Assembly (NCBI GenBank): GCA_003508835.1
Contig: PUFA01000003.1
Span: 17,957,501 to 18,021,500, forward strand
Direction: 5' to 3'
Origin: Eonycteris spelaea
Taxonomy: Eukaryota; Chordata; Mammalia; Chiroptera; Pteropodidae
DNA length: 64,000 nucleotides
Part shown: positions 34,976 to 46,677 of the stretch, piece after piece
How positions within the stretch are numbered: position 1 is the stretch's first letter
Layout of the letters: each line of letters opens with the position of its first letter
The notes under the pieces: model-generated
Databases searched by the model: none
What the model was told of the DNA's origin: nothing
Seen by the model: only the letters and a program-made list of their open reading frames with translations
Translations under genes and position numbers: made by a program

Positions 34976-37219
34976 TGTAAGCCAAAAGTAGAGAGGTGAA
35001 AGGCATGGAGGAAAGAGGGAAAAGTCTGATGGAATGAGGTCATGGAGATGACAGGAAAAGAGTCAAAGACCTATGTGGCTGACTTGGTCTTCAGGACCAC
35101 CTCATCCTCTGAGATGAAAATAAAGGATGAAGGTGGGCGCAGGTGGAGAGAAATGCTAAAGCTCAGGATCTTCTGATTGAATTAGAAAGCAAGGTCAACC
35201 ACTTAGTGTGGTTTGCAAAACAGTGGTATACATTTGTAATAACTGATGAGAATGGGCAAAAGAACCATGCAATACTAAGTCAAAGGACTGACAGGTACCT
35301 CCAAGGGAGGAGTCCAAGGATATGTTCAAGGATGTGATGATGAAGGAGCAGTCTAAGTTGGACAAGAAGTACAGAGTAAACAGAAGGGGTAAAAGCAATA
35401 GGAAGTTTCGGTGAAAGGAAATGTTAGAAGTGAGGGAACCAAAAACCTTTTCAGGCTCAGCTGTTACTGTTAGATGGAGCATCCAAAAGAATGTTGAAAT
35501 TGAGAATAACAACAGAGTTAGAGATGGCAATAACACTGTGAGTCAGGAAGTGAAGCAAGCCTTCAGCAAGTCAGAGACTAATCAGATCACTTGGTAAGAG
35601 TAGCTGAGAGCATTAACAACTTGGCATAGGCTGCAAAGGGGCAGGTTTTTTGTCAGAGGTCTTGGGAGAAATGTAGAAATTACAATAGAGAGGAATGAGA
35701 GCAATTACGATGTCTTGAAATATGTAGAATGTGAACACAGATCACACTGGTGAGAGCTGCAGGCTATAGGGGAGGGGGGAGGGCTTCAAGTGACAGCTGA
35801 GCATGATTTAGGAAGGAGAATAGGTAGATAGGCAACTGGGAGTGGCTAGAATATACGCAGGATGAAGACAAGATGAAAACGGAGGACAAAGGAAATTTGC
35901 ACTTCTTAAAAGTGTGCAGGAAAACAAAGGTGAGTTTCATGGATGCTGCCTTTTTGAAATCTCATTCTCACCAAGTGACCATTGTTTTCTCTAAAAGACT
36001 AACATCCATTCTGCCTCCTGTCTCTCTGAATAGCACTATTATCTTGCTTACTCAGGGTTGAGAAGTAGACTCAGCCCTATTCTCCCACATCCATTCACAC
36101 ACTGAATCCGTAGTATTCCTTTGAAATGGCTCCAGTATCCACTCCTCTTATTCCTGTGGCCGCTGTGTGAAATCGGTTCTCAAAATTTTATGTCTAGATG
36201 CCCATTATCAGTCTCCTAAATAGCTAACCTATTTAATGTCACTTCAGCTTAGTCAGAGGGCTTTTGGGTCAGGTCTAATTTAGACTCTCAAGTCCACTGT
36301 GAAACTTACCTAAAGCTGTTTCTGCATTTGTAAAAGGGGAGAATACCACTTTCCCTTGAAGAGATGTAAGGAACGAGACATTTTTTCGTAAAGTTCTTAG
36401 CATGATGTCTGTTTGTAGATAAGAATTACTGATTTTTGACAACTTGATGATAAGCCCTTTGAAGTCTGGGACCAGATCATTTATACTACTGTATCCCATA
36501 TGCACTTAGGAAACATACTGAATATGTCTGAATAGTTGAAGGCCAAAATAAGCAGCACATTCTACTTTACAACATAACAATACTCTTCTTTGTTTAAGAG
36601 TTAATTAAGCTTTGAGTCTTAAAGGAAGCTTTAAAAGGCACTCAAAAATAAAAAGCAGTTTGGGATATAATGAATGTGGTATACCAATTAAGAAAATACA
36701 CAAACATCTGAAAATAACGTTTGTCTTTTCCCACGGGTGCCCTTAGAATGCCAAGGTATGAGTGGAAACAAAATACAAAGTGAAAAGTAAACGCTTGGCC
36801 CAGTTTTTGTTCCTGTTTTAGCCTCACCACATTTCCAGTTTGTGTTGGATTGCCTCTGGCTCAGAAGAGTCAACTGGCTTGGGGAGCTCAGGACCAAAAG
36901 GAAGCCTACAGGAACAAGGGGGGAAAACTGGCTACTAGGGGCTGGCCCTAGGCACAAATGGCTTTTTTGTGTGTGTCAAGATTTTCTAAGAATGGAAATT
37001 GTTGTCTAGCAATGGGCTACTTCACAGTGCACGTAAAACTATGTGAAAAATCACTTGGATAGCCAGATAAAGGTGTTAAGTATTTCTGGACCATGTCAGA
37101 CATATCTGAAACTGAGACAGCTCAGGAAAATCTCTGCCAATTACCTCCAAATCATCCCAGCTCACCGGGATCAGAAGGGCAGAGGAGGGTCTTAGTGCAG
37201 ATGCCTGCATAGAGATAAA
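34976..37219. other. Intergenic
   Basis: Weak MIR at 36.25 kb and an L2-like 3' end near 36.42-36.54 kb. The stretch 35.0-36.2 kb is purine-rich on the plus strand and unassigned. Confidence 0.45.
36250..36345 (+). mobile_element. MIR fragment
   Basis: GGTCAGGTCTAATTTAGACT and TGTTTCTGCATTTGTAAAAG with GGGGAGAATACC fit MIR, diverged. Confidence 0.5.
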
Positions 37220-37745
37220 TTGTGCATGTTTATGGAAAGTATAATCGGACTGCTCTTATATCATGTGGTTAGAGTATAAATTACTACTATATACGCTTGA
37301 GAAGGTGACATGAATCAAGAACTTGACCCAGAAATTCATCTCTAGGAATTTTTCCTATAAAATAATTTATGCACAAAGACATTTGATTCTAACATGAGAT
37401 GCAATCTGAAATGTCCAATGGGGAAAGGTGGTATGAATCATGGTACATCCATACAAAGGAATACCATGCAATTAATTAAGGTTGACATAGCTTTTAATGA
37501 CACGGAATAATGTCTGCAGGTTGAGAAAAAGACCAAGATACAAATTATACTGAAAATAAACAAAACTATGTAAAAACATCACAACAGAGTGGCAAGAAAT
37601 ATGCAAAGTTATTAAAGTGCTCTTTTCCCCCTAGGTAATAGAATTATAGGCAACTATTACTTTTCTTTATACTTTTCTGTGTTGTCTAAATTTTCCATAA
37701 TGAGAATGTACTATTGACATAAACAGAAACAAAAACATTATTGAA
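37220..37745 (+). mobile_element. Old L1/HAL1-type 3' region
   Basis: ACCCAGAAATTCATCTCTAG, GGTACATCCATACAAAGGAA, TATGTAAAAACATC and CTAAATTTTCCATAATGAG follow the order of old L1 3' regions. It marks the repeat boundary just past the PIAS2 3' end. Confidence 0.65.
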
Positions 37746-38187
37746 TGAGGCAAGCATTAAAAAAGAATGAACATTTTTATATAGCTTTTATTTGTTTCTG
37801 CTAGGAGCTGGTGTAATTCCTAGCAACTACAAAAAGGAGCTTACAAACCAGTCATTTGACAGTAGCATCAGACTCTTTAAAAAGCAGAGAAATTCCTAAA
37901 ATCTTTTCCACAAGTTTCACCATATTTATGTAGAACTCTAACAAAAAGATGGTGAATCAGGTCGAATCAGTGATCACTGATTTAAATGACAACTCAAAGC
38001 TCCCACACCACACGGATTCCGGGCCACTAAATACAACGTCAAACCTAAGTTTAAATGACACAAATTAGAAAAAATAAAAGTTTAATAAAAGACAAAAACA
38101 ACAGTTAAGTGCTTTTTTACCAACTGGGAGCTAGAGAGAAATGAACAGCATACCTGAGAATTAAATTAATGCTTTGTAAAAATCAAC

Positions 38188-38193
38188 TTTATT
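38188..38193 (-). terminator. PIAS2: Candidate distal poly(A) signal of PIAS2
   Basis: Minus-strand AATAAAGTTGATTTTTAC is a good signal followed by a T-rich cleavage region, about 3.1 kb after the stop. It is the last signal before repeat-derived DNA begins to dominate. Confidence 0.4.
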
Positions 38194-40918
38194 TAAAAAG
38201 ACAAAACGTAACTAATAAGGACTTCATTGGCAGAGGAAAAGAGACAACTTGGTCACTAAATGACGAGTGTCCAGGATTGGTCTGAAGGCAGAATGTCTGA
38301 AAGATCTGAATCTCAAAGTCAGAAAAGTCTCTCTTGAAAACTTCATCTAAAATCCAACATCTTAGCTCTCTTCCAATTCCTTAAGATTCTACCCCAGGGA
38401 AACTTGTTTTCCACTAAGAGTTACAGATCAATTTATTCATTCTCATGATCGCTAATCATGGCATTTTCTTTCTAGCTTTCCTGAAACACATTATTTGATA
38501 AATGCCACATAACCTAAATTTACCCCTAGTTTCATTTGGCCTTTATAATTACCCTAGGACAGATACCAAGTACTTACACCTTCTTGCAGAAATCGAAGTA
38601 TAATCCTAAAGTGGCTCACCCAAGGGTCAGAAATTTAGTGAACGTAAGTAGACCGTAGGTGTGAAGCTATATTCGGCACCAATTACACTGTCGGGAGTTA
38701 CCAAAGCAAGAAAAGCCCTTAACATTTTTATGTGAATCGAGATAAAAATACAGGATGGTTGTTTGTAAGAGACTAGTAATTGCAGCTCCATTCCTTAAAC
38801 AATATGCTCCATATAATCACTGGTTTGCTGATGTCCAAGTAACAACGAAGACAACTTCCTCTGAGACTGCAATGTACTTGGCGTGGTTAAGAAAAAAATC
38901 TGGGCTAGCAAAACCAACTAATAGCTCAACCTTGGTGAAAATATTTAGCGACCACACTAAAAAAAGGATAATGGCTTCATAACCATGCTATTGTCATAAG
39001 GCCAAAGGCATAAAGAAACATACTCACCTTCAAAAGTATATACACAAAAGCCCCAATTTTAAGATAAACTTAAAAGTGCATTTTTTTTAATGTTAAGTCG
39101 CCTGTATGAGATAAATTAGAAACTTATATGTAATTTCAGTGTAAAGCACCAAAAATGAACACTAAAACTGTTCACATAAAATATTGAAAGGAAACAAATC
39201 ACAACTATAAAAGCACAGAGGTATTGGTTACAACGACCAAGTAAATAAACTAATCTATTAATATTTTCATTTACCTTATAAAACTCTGTTGGTTAAATTG
39301 GGGAAGAGGAGTCTCTGAGAATCTAAAGGGTAACAAAATGATAACAAATATACATCATTTCTTTATTAACAAATTATACCACACAAATCAGGTTACTTAT
39401 TCTGATTACAGAGTTAACAGAAATTGCATCTGTATTTAAAGCAGCAACTTGAAATCTTACTATGAAGAAATTCTATATCTGGACCAAAGGACTGTAACAT
39501 GGATTGAAAATCTAATGACAAGACAGAACTGACAACTATGGTACAACTACTGCAAGAAGTTTGTTTTCCATGTTTTTAACAGTAAGCCACTCTCCAAAAA
39601 GGGGTAATACATTAAGGGGATGATGTAGCCAAAGAAGGGGTGACTACAGAAAATCACATGAAATTAAATCAGTACAAAAGGTGCACAGAGGCCATGAAAA
39701 CTTGAGGTGCCAAAACCAAGCAGTGACAAGTCAGCTCCGTCGAACTGCAACGAACCTGAAGAAACGTGTCCCTATTCTAACTGACACTGGTACTCCATTT
39801 GGGCACTTCAGCTTAAGAATCAGATTAGTCATACAGCTGAGGGAGAGAAAGATAAACTTTGGGCAAGTACTGACTACTTGAGAACTAAAAAGTTACTTAG
39901 GAAGCCAAATGAAGCAAAAGAAAATATGAATTCTGGATGAAAATATTTCTCTAAGGGTAAAACTCGGCTTCCACATACTATACGACAGTGGTTTTCACAA
40001 TGGGGTTCAGGCCCTTCCTCCCAGCTCTTCCTTGCTTAAATCAAACATTTCTAATTGTTTCGTATTTGCGGTTTCAGGAAAGATTTCCTTGTAAAAAAAG
40101 GAAGAGTAAATCTGATGCCATCCCTATCCTTTGCTACTTGTTTTTTCAGTTTGAAATCATTGCTCTGAGACAGATTACACTGATGAGAAACATGATTGGA
40201 GATCTAAAACATATTTTGTCAGTGTTATTAAAATCTGAAAAGTTTCAACAAAGATTTTAATATTATTCTATCAAGTAAATGAAGAAAAGAAGTTCTTAGG
40301 AGAAATTAAACTTTGTTATTCCCACTACCCTTAAATCCCTTCTTCCACTGCCTCCAAGCTCTCAATATTTCTGGAAAGTATGAACAAAATCCTAATGAAC
40401 ATCCCAGCCACACTTTACTCCAAAAACATTTCAATGGCTGCATAGAATTTCTTGAGAAGGCAAGCCCCAAATTTATAGACATCCCTAGATTGAGAATGTT
40501 CAATTACCAAAAATAACACACATTATGTCAAGGCAGAATCTGCATAGTGTTCTTCAACATACTAAAATAAAGAGCAGCCAAATCCTAAAGCTTCACTCGA
40601 CATTCAGTAGCGAACAACATCAAAGTATAAATGACAACCAGGGAAAAATGCATTAACACAAAGGCCAGTTTTCTTTGATGGAATCAGAAGGAAAGTGAAC
40701 TGCAGAAGAAAAGTGGGACCCAAGCTTTGGCCACTTATCAAGACTCATTATTTCAACGAAATAGAACAAATCTCTGTGGAAAGGACTCATTCAGCAAACA
40801 TAACTTCTTTCCATATATTTTTCCTTCACATCAGGTTAAACAAAAGTTGCGGTCATTTTAGAATCAGTGATTACATCTTTTCTAATTAGAAAAAAGTTTT
40901 CTTGAACATTTACATAAT

Positions 40919-40934
40919 TTTATTGCTGTTTATT
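40919..40934 (-). terminator. PIAS2: Tandem proximal poly(A) signals of PIAS2
   Basis: Minus-strand AATAAA occurs twice within 16 bases (40934-40929 and 40924-40919), about 340 bases after the beta stop codon. T-rich DNA follows (ACTTTTTTCT near 40880). Confidence 0.5.
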
Positions 40935-41272
40935 ACAACAAAAAATTTTTTAACTGATTTGTAGAATCCATCCAGTCATGTACGAAATTGAAATCCATCT
41001 CCCAAGAAGACAGAGTTATGGCTGAATGGCTGAATGCAGCTGATGCTCAAAGTACAGCATGAATAAGAAAAATCCTGTTTGTCATTTGGTTCTTGCTGCA
41101 GTCATCTGTGTTCATCTCTCAGAAAGCAAAAGAATCCATCTGACGTTCAATAAATATCAAGTAATTGTTACCAAAAAAAAAAAAAAAACAAAAGAAAGAA
41201 ATAGTTTCCACGGACCAGAGATCCAAGAAAGAGTTTTGATGAATGATTCCTAGAATCGAGTGAGTCCTCCTT

Positions 41273-41452
41273 TTAGTCCAATGAGATGATGTCAGGAATG
41301 TTACTTCCACTGCTGGTTATGACCCCTGTCTCACTCCTGCTGCTGGATGAACTAACATGAGTACTGCTTTCATGGGGGCTGGTGGTGGTGACAGACGTAC
41401 TGCTTGCTGTTAAGGGTGAGGTGAGACTATCCAAAAACATAGGAGGACAGTA
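41273..41452 (-). CDS. PIAS2: PIAS2 last coding exon (beta C-terminus)
   Basis: This exon starts cleanly on a codon (YCPPMFLDSLTSPL) after the acceptor TGTTTCAAGCAG|. It runs through a Ser/Thr-rich stretch (SSTSVTTTSPHESSTHV, SSSSSRSETG) and ends SGSNIPDIISLD, then TAA at 41275-41273. It has 59 codons plus stop. The Ser-rich tail and the terminal acidic IPDIISLD are typical of PIAS1 and PIAS2. One apparent difference from the human sequence as I recall it is Pro for Ser in TTTSPHES. Confidence 0.96.
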   Translation of the reverse strand, partial: YCPPMFLDSLTSPLTASSTSVTTTSPHESSTHVSSSSSRSETGVITSSGSNIPDIISLD

Positions 41453-44091
41453 CTGCTTGAAACAAACAATGATGCTGATGAGGAAGAGGCTACATTGATT
41501 TCAAATAAAGAGACTAGAAATTGTTAGATATGCACAAGTGAGAGCCACATATTTAAATCCCAGTGGGATTTAATATTTTCTCAAAATTTCAGTCTTTGGA
41601 TGGAAGGTGGCATGAATTTAACTATTTGACATTATTTAGTGAATCCAGCATATTCTTGATTCTCTCAAAACTTGTAGAATTTGTTTGCTGATCAAATATA
41701 TATATAGGTACAATTACAAAAATGCCAACAATAACTAAAGTTATTTAATAGTAAATATTGGCCCCACAATCATGACTCATAATTAACCTCAAAAAGAATA
41801 TGCTCACTAGATGTATTTACACCAGGTATAAATCACACTGCAAATGGCTAGTGAATGCTTATTTCTAATGGTATTAAGCAAAAATGCTAATGTGAAATTC
41901 AATAATTCCTTCAAAATTCAGTATCAATCAGACCTTTTAGGAATAATGTTAAGACTGATCAGCTAAATAGTGGCTTTTGACTCCTTTGTACATACATGTA
42001 ACAATACCTGTGTAATTACAAGGACATCATTCTAAAATGGACTACATGGTAGCTAAGTACCATGGGATGCTTAAAACAGAGAATTATCTCATGTAATCAC
42101 AAAATTTCAGAATAAATCTTAAAGGCGATCTAGTCTAATCTAATCTTCCTTGTGATGCTTGCTTGACACCTCTCTCCAAGAGTTCATATTTCGTTTCCTT
42201 ACCATCTTGGTTGCTGATTCCTAAACAAATTCAAACCCGAGTTTAATACTCTAATATTGACCAAGAGGAGTAGAGAGAGACAAGAGCTAAAAGCTTTATT
42301 TTACATCACCGCAGAGTATTTTACGTGAGAAACCAACTGCACTGACTTTAGTAAAATAAGCAAGGTCCAGTATATACTACAAGAGGAGATGTCCTAAGCT
42401 TGTCTTTAGATAACCGTATAAAAAGATCAGAAAGGATATCTGATCAATATTATCAATTCTATAGTCAGCTATCATTAGAAATACTAAGTTACAGAACAGA
42501 CATTGAAAACTGAGGTTGTTTAGATCACATGATCTTCAAAAAGACAGCCCCAGGTTAAGCTGCTGGTCAGTGGAACAACTAAAATTCAAGCTGCTTTTCA
42601 AAAAAAGTAATTGAACATTTAAGATAGATAATTGCCTTGGTTCACCAATAAAATGCACAAGAGATTCAACAGACACTGGTTAAGAGGGAGAAGGAATGAT
42701 AAAGAGCTTCTAAAAAGTGCTAAAGAAAGTTGAACTCTCAGGTATTAAACTTCTTTCAAAGCCAATCAATTTCTAACTTTCTATTAAAACAGGAAAAGAA
42801 TTCGGAAAAGAGCCCAGAAATTTTTTATTTCTACTACCTCTCAGGCAGTTTTTGACTGCTAGTAGTAGTAAACAGGCACTCCATTTCATATACAAAACAA
42901 AGGCTAGATACCACTCTTCTATCAACTGGCTTTATGCCTTGAATTTTTAAAATACTCAGGTTGCAGCCATTTTACCTCTCTGTATCTTGTATGTATACCT
43001 CTGCCCAAGGATAACAAAGATATGGAGGTAATTAGAACAAATCTAAAGAGGTTAAGGGAAACTGAAGGCACAACCTCACCTTTCTATTGGCTTATCAATG
43101 CCAGCCTGACAAACAGCATGCCAAATAGCACTATGAAATCAGAATCCTCTAGGTTCCAAGATCATTTTTTTAAAAAATGGTTCATGTATTAGTACTACTT
43201 TAAGCCTGAAGAATTCATTTCCTAAAATAATTTATATACTTTGCTATACATAGAATTTACTGATGTGACAAAGTCAACGCAATACTGAGGAAAAAAAATT
43301 CCTCATTCTGTGCACATTACCTTGGGCTCGAATTTCCAGTGCTGTATGATTAGATACAGAGAATTCACACAGGAGGCTGATACAAGACCTGTAGTTGGCA
43401 GATTCTGAGCTGCCTAGAGGGGTGGCTCATGTTCTTTCTCGCCCCTCCCTACCCCTCGGCACTTCTCTCAAAGTCTGTTTCACTTTTTCCTCGGGCTTTT
43501 CCCATGCCTTTCCCTCCTCTGCTCTGCCTTTGCTATAAGCCTGTCAGTGGAAGACATGCTCACTGCAAGGTCTTCATGTTGGGATACTGGGATACTAGAG
43601 TTTACCTCTGACAGAGAAAACAGGAATAATTGGTTTATAGCAACTTTAGATTGGGGCTTCCCAAAGTCTGAATCTGACTGCCTTTAAAAACAATAAAAGA
43701 ATCAAGATAATGAGTCAAGTCAGTTTAATCAGCTTCAGCTATTTTCTCTGTGTAAAACAACTGTTTTACAATTATCTTTGTAGTTTTAACTTCCAGTCAT
43801 CTAGCACCGCTTCCCCTCAATTTGATCACTCAAATGCTTGTAAGAAATGCCAAGTGATTATTAAACTAAATAAAATATAATTAAAAATGCAGGTATTTAA
43901 GGCCAAAATATCATAAATCAAAAAACTGCAGCTTTGTCCAAATAAAACTATGAAAAATTTATACAGCACTTCCTTTCCATCAATTTAAATCAGAGCTGAC
44001 TGTCCTGATTTTATGCAACTGGTCATTTTTAGTTAGTATGACATAAGTAACAATCAAATACAAATTAGTTGCTTAAATTCAGGATACATAC
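41453..44091 (-). other. PIAS2: PIAS2 last intron
   Basis: No exon is seen between the 38-base exon and the last exon. A stretch near 42.09-42.17 kb (GATCTAGTCTAATC) resembles a common ancient mammalian repeat that I cannot name with certainty. Confidence 0.6.
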
Positions 44092-44129
44092 CTGGGGATC
44101 AACTGGAATAAGGGAAAGAAAATCCAAAC
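44092..44129 (-). CDS. PIAS2: PIAS2 38-base exon (LDFLSLIPVDPQ)
   Basis: This very short exon provides GT of the split Gly and then exactly twelve codons, LDFLSLIPVDPQ. It is flanked by TTTTGTTTTAG| and |GTATGTATCC. Its length is not a multiple of three. Skipping it would join the 48112 exon to the last exon out of frame and stop after about eight novel residues. It belongs to the beta form. The match to PIAS2 protein sequence and both phases makes it firm despite its size. Confidence 0.94.
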
Positions 44130-44922
44130 CTAAAACAAAAATGCTTTGTTAATAGTTGTCTCATATTTTGGAGACAAGAATTATTTCCCAAAATCATTCT
44201 GTATTTATCATAAGTCATAAAACAATTGGGTAAGTGCTTACCATTCTTCAACTGGAAAGTTCTATACCAGAAGCAGTGATATTTAATGTGCATAAAACCC
44301 CAAAATGAACATATTTCCTGACAAAACATCTGGAAAAATCACTTCCCAGAGACTTTAAAGGGAGGAGTCCAAAAGTTTCCAGAGAAGTAGGACTAGGCAG
44401 AGCAAACATTTTCTCGCCTCATCACTTAACAGAATGAGAAGAAATAAAAACAATGAGATAATGATCTGGATACTGACCATTAAAAAAAAACATACTTAGG
44501 TTCTTAAGATACTTCACATTTATTTTTTAGAAATACACCATACTGAGCTTCATCTAAAATACCACTTCTTAAGCAGATGTCTATTTCATGGAGCATTCTC
44601 TGTTCCTCTGTTCGCACATCAAGAGTAGTACACAGTTCCATGCTCTGCACAAAAGAAGCAGTTGGTAATTTCTGCTCACTAGCAAACTAAATCTTATCAA
44701 GGCTTACTGGTTATAAGCCAACAGGGTTTTCTAAACCAAAGATTTAAGATTCCCCAACTAAGCTTTAAAAATAGGAACGTGGACAAGATTACTCAGTAAT
44801 ACCATTTTGAAGTATTAAAGTTTTAACAATAAATTAAAAAAAAAATTTCATGTCTGAGAAGTCTAGAAATAAACTTCAAAGTCAGTTCCCCTAGAATTAC
44901 CTGTTTGACTAAATTTCAAAAT

Positions 44923-44925
<3 letters not shown>

Positions 44926-44957
<32 letters not shown>
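44926..44957. repeat. (CA)n microsatellite
   Basis: Sixteen uninterrupted CA units in a PIAS2 intron. Confidence 0.95.
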
Positions 44958-44959
<2 letters not shown>

Positions 44960-45750
44960 CATAGGTCACTAAGACAGGCCAATTTCTATTCAATTCTATA
45001 AATTTTTATTTGCTGGCATTCAACATCACCTTAAATAACAATCATACAGAGTGAAAGTCAGACACTAGACTGTTACTCAAAATAGAAAATATTAGTGTGA
45101 ATATTTAAAATATTTAATAATCAGAATAACTCAAAAATTTTAAGTATATTTATTCCTTTATAATTTCTAAATAAAGTACAAAAATGCTTATCAAGTGATA
45201 GAAGCAGTAGCACCAATCATTTGAAAGAAATTGTTCCATTTCTAAAGCATTTAAAAAATATTGTGGATATGATTTTTCATTTCATATGCCTGTCACACTA
45301 GCTATATGATACAGTGGGGTCTGAGCCAACACTAGACAAAGGGAATCACAACAAACTTTTCCAACAATTTCTCCATTAAATAATCAGTAGATGATGTATC
45401 TCAGTTAGTGGAGTTTCTCTTCACATTAACAATATTTTCAGTAAATCCTCTCTCTGCTTCTGTTGAACACTAATTCAAAATTTGTCTAATCCTTTTAATA
45501 CCTTCTGAGAGTTTTATATATTCAATATCTCTAAATCACAAAAATACTTTGTTGACATGTCATTTAAAGGGCTTACTTTTATTAATTTTTTGTTTTGTTT
45601 CAAATGGTATAACATCTTTCTTTTTATAATAGCTTCTGCTTTAATTTTATATCCTCAGTTACTTTTAATGTTTGTTGAATCACTCAGTCTACTTGAATAA
45701 CAAACTTTTCTTCAGGTGTGCTGTAATTCTCTGATTACTTCATGTGAGCC

Positions 45751-45780
45751 TACACACACACACACGCACGCACACACACA
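45751..45780. repeat. Interrupted (CA)n microsatellite
   Basis: CA units interrupted by CGCACG, in a PIAS2 intron. Confidence 0.9.
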
Positions 45781-46594
45781 GTCTATTGATTTAAGAGATT
45801 TACTTGATCTATATATCTTTTGATATCTTATCCAGGGATAACTTACACAATGCATAGTAAAATACCTAGACATTTTTCTAAAATTTGGTTTAAACTCTAG
45901 GCTGTCTCCCCAGCATACAACGATGCTGTCTATACAAAATCCAATAATGTTCTAATGTAAATATTTCTCAATGAAACCACTTTTTCTTATACACTAACAC
46001 TAAAATTTGATATAGTATTTCAGATGTTATTCTTTCAAAAAAAATTATTAGTCTTGCATTTTACATTTTAAGTATCTATTAAAACTCATGAAATAGATGA
46101 AGTTTCATCAATAGTGACTCACCTTACTTTCCTGTTTTATATGTTTAGCAAAATGTTGTTTTATTTCACTGTAAGTTTCAACTGCAACAATAGTTTATAT
46201 TGATACATATTTATACCCTTCTATGTGTTTCATGGTTAAAAATATTCGATTATTTTTAACTAAAAAGAAGGCAGTGTTAAAAATGCTGATGCTATATTCT
46301 AAAAATTCTTTTAACACTAATAAAACTGTAGTTTTAGATTTTAAATGCTCCTTTATGTGAAATTGACTCTACATCTTATTAGTAACAATACATTTTCCTA
46401 CTTGAGCCATGAGCTTTAACAAAACATGATTGCTACATGCTTAAATATGTAAATGTTTAGCACTTTCAAATTTTAATGATACAACTTTTGAGCACCATTC
46501 GCACCTGACAATATGGCACTAGCAATAATAAGGCAGTCATATTTTTCTTGAAATAATCAAGCTGTTTTCCATTCCATAAATACAAATTATTTGT

Positions 46595-46600
46595 TTTATT
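46595..46600 (-). terminator. PIAS2: Candidate poly(A) signal of the PIASx-alpha transcript
   Basis: The minus strand reads TGAATTCAAAATAAAAC here: the alpha stop codon, six bases, then AATAAA. The sequence downstream is AT- and T-rich (CAAATAATTTGTATTTATGG), suitable as a cleavage region. If used, the alpha 3' UTR would be only some tens of bases long, in contrast to the kilobase-scale beta UTR. Later signals further left in the intron are also possible. Confidence 0.5.
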
Positions 46601-46606
46601 TTGAAT

Positions 46607-46677
46607 TCACTGTTGCACAGTATCAGAAGATGTTCCAAGATGCAGTTCATTATTAATATCATTTCTTCTTTGTTCCC
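46607..46677 (-). CDS. PIAS2: PIAS2 alternative terminal exon giving the PIASx-alpha C-terminus
   Basis: After the acceptor GAATCTGCAG| this exon reads GG plus 22 codons and TGA. It begins EQRRNDINNE, continues LHLGT and ends SSDTVQQ, which is the unique C-terminal tail of the 572-residue PIASx-alpha (ARIP3) form as I remember it, with His where I recall Lys. The first two bases complete the split Gly left by the 48112 exon, so the join is in frame. It replaces the beta tail and its final Ser-rich segment. The exon sits alone in an AT-rich intron and is far too short for an ORF search. A minus-strand AATAAA (46600-46595) lies six bases past the stop. Confidence 0.88.

Larger units (their letters stand above)
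38170..41272 (-). other. PIAS2: PIAS2 3' UTR (beta transcript), proximal and distal ends
   Basis: Below the TAA the DNA is mostly free of recognisable repeats for about 3.1 kb and then meets an old L1 fragment near 37.74 kb, as expected for an exonic UTR. Paired minus-strand AATAAA signals at 40934-40929 and 40924-40919, followed by T-rich DNA, would give a short UTR of about 370 bases. Another AATAAA at 38193-38188 would give the long form ending near 38170. A further AATAAA lies near 37788. An A-tract of about 17 bases at 41173-41189 on the plus strand would be oligo-U in the mRNA. Small ORFs here (for example 38755-38982 plus) look accidental. Confidence 0.6.
44130..46606 (-). other. PIAS2: PIAS2 intron: alpha exon to 38-base exon
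   Basis: Strongly AT-rich, with (CA)n microsatellites at 44926-44957 and 45751-45780. It would also be the 3' UTR or read-through zone of alpha transcripts if the signal at 46595 is not used. No gene is seen. Confidence 0.6.

Noticed and set aside
38755..38982. 75-codon ORF on the plus strand
   Set aside because: It lies antisense in the PIAS2 3' UTR, with no homology that I recognise and a length expected by chance.
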